Source of the DNA: Promethearchaeota archaeon CR_4
GTDB taxonomy: Archaea > Asgardarchaeota > Lokiarchaeia > Sigyniarchaeales > CR-4
Direction of reading: 5' to 3'
Length of the DNA: 5,828 nucleotides
Assembly (NCBI GenBank): GCA_001940655.1
Contig: MBAA01000025.1
Location: 7,216-13,043 of the forward strand
The notes under the pieces are model-generated. The model searched no databases. It saw nothing but the letters and a program-made list of their open reading frames with translations, and was not told where the DNA came from. Shown here piece after piece: positions 5,261 through 5,828 of the stretch (positions are counted from its first letter, which is position 1; each line of letters starts with the position of its first letter). The translations under genes and the position numbers were made by a program.

Positions 5261-5828
5261 CTATGAGAATTCCTGAATGAGTTCCCAACACGCGATGAGG
5301 GAGGGGGGCAGGTTCCGCGAGTGGTGGTAATCTTCTTCTTTGACTTCGACAACCACGGAAATCTCTGAAAAGTTGGACTGGTCTGCAATTAATTGGAAGG
5401 CGGATCGGAAGGGGTCTATAACGAATTTATCACTCAAATCAAGAGTACTGCCTTCAACTATAGTATTATGCCCTGGGTGATAATTTCCCTGTTGTCCGCC
5501 AACGTGAATGTGGGCCGTTTTTGGTTCAAATCCCCGGAGCTGGTAAAGCGGCCCTTCTTCTGCTATTTGGCGAAATTCCTGCTCTTCTGACGGATATAAC
5601 CCCCAATATTGCGCGATATTATACTTTCCGTCAATAAATACCTTCGCGGTACTGGCTAGGATGTTCGCGTGTAAGGCATCGTAACAATACGTTAACTGTT
5701 CGCTCTGGACTTGCTCAAACAGGAATGAAAAGTCTGCCCCGATCACCCCCGCATAAGGGGATCGGGGAGGTTTCGCATCGATGCTTTCGAAAGGGTACGG
5801 GCAATTCTCAATAGCTATGAGAATTCCG
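5261..5828 (-). CDS. Sugar-phosphate isomerase/epimerase-like TIM-barrel protein (partial)
   Basis: The minus-strand frame is open to the window edge, so the last 188 residues of a longer protein are visible; the GTG at 5746 is internal. Counting from the first full codon (5827-5825), likely metal ligands occur in the order and spacing of the AP endonuclease 2/xylose isomerase-like superfamily. They are E7 in AIENCPYP, D50 and H53 in CYDALHAN, H106/H108 in HIHVGG, H117/H120 in NYHPGHN and E161 in VVEVKE. These correspond to Glu145, Asp179, His182, His216, the Asp229/His231 region and Glu261 of endonuclease IV. Family members are divalent-metal isomerases, epimerases, dehydratases or AP endonucleases. 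The matches are family-level, and sugar metabolism is a likelier role than DNA repair. The reaction cannot be assigned without the N-terminal half. The gene ends 6 bp from the TPR stop, in convergent orientation. Confidence 0.65.
   Translation of the reverse strand, partial: GILIAIENCPYPFESIDAKPPRSPYAGVIGADFSFLFEQVQSEQLTYCYDALHANILASTAKVFIDGKYNIAQYWGLYPSEEQEFRQIAEEGPLYQLRGFEPKTAHIHVGGQQGNYHPGHNTIVEGSTLDLSDKFVIDPFRSAFQLIADQSNFSEISVVVEVKEEDYHHSRNLPPSLIACWELIQEFS

Noticed and set aside
5110..5388. A 92-codon minus-strand frame across the TPR/TIM-barrel junction.
   Set aside because: It overlaps the ends of two supported genes in another frame and has no family resemblance.
5261..5827. A 13-base direct repeat CTATGAGAATTCC at 5261-5273 and at 5815-5827, the second at the window edge.
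   Set aside because: About 0.25 such 13-mer matches are expected by chance in a window of this length. The copies lie in different reading frames and there is no target-site or transposase context.

Overview
The window looks archaeal and most likely comes from an Asgard archaeon (Lokiarchaeia/Heimdallarchaeia-like). This is inferred from four things. There is a 23-residue LRR protein whose pre-repeat N-terminus resembles a type I associate with Asgard genomes. There is a consensus-like seven-TPR protein. Candidate archaeal TATA boxes lie about 25 nt ahead of inferred transcription starts. Some genes have Shine-Dalgarno (SD) sites while others look leaderless. No rRNA, tRNA, CRISPR array or insertion sequence was seen, so the phylum call is not firm.

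Layout. (1) Positions 1-1371, + strand: the end of a tightly packed cluster of three envelope genes. These are the C-terminal part of a probable beta-sandwich protein (open at the left edge), a four-TM protein with a strongly basic helix and a polar tail, and a small three-TM protein that starts at TTG behind a perfect SD. Their start/stop overlaps (1 bp and 8 bp) indicate one operon. None is recognised by function. (2) 1400-1963, - strand: an LRR protein. (3) 1964-2270: an AT-rich divergent intergenic region. (4) 2271-2864, + strand: a small class I SAM-dependent methyltransferase. (5) 2874-4130, - strand: an acyl-CoA dehydrogenase family flavoprotein. (6) 4131-4438: a second divergent intergenic region. 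(7) 4439-5254, + strand: a seven-TPR protein. (8) 5261 to the right edge, - strand: a partial TIM-barrel protein of the sugar-phosphate isomerase/epimerase (AP endonuclease 2-like) superfamily.

After the first operon every gene is a single transcription unit in alternating orientation. There are three convergent pairs with very short gaps (28, 9 and 6 bp) and two divergent spacers of about 307-308 bp. The genes do not form an obvious common pathway: the dehydrogenase points to acyl-CoA/beta-oxidation metabolism, the TIM-barrel protein to carbohydrate metabolism, and the LRR and TPR proteins are protein-interaction scaffolds. The best candidate for something undescribed is the membrane operon at the left edge. 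The most specific biochemical observation is the position of the catalytic base in the acyl-CoA dehydrogenase.
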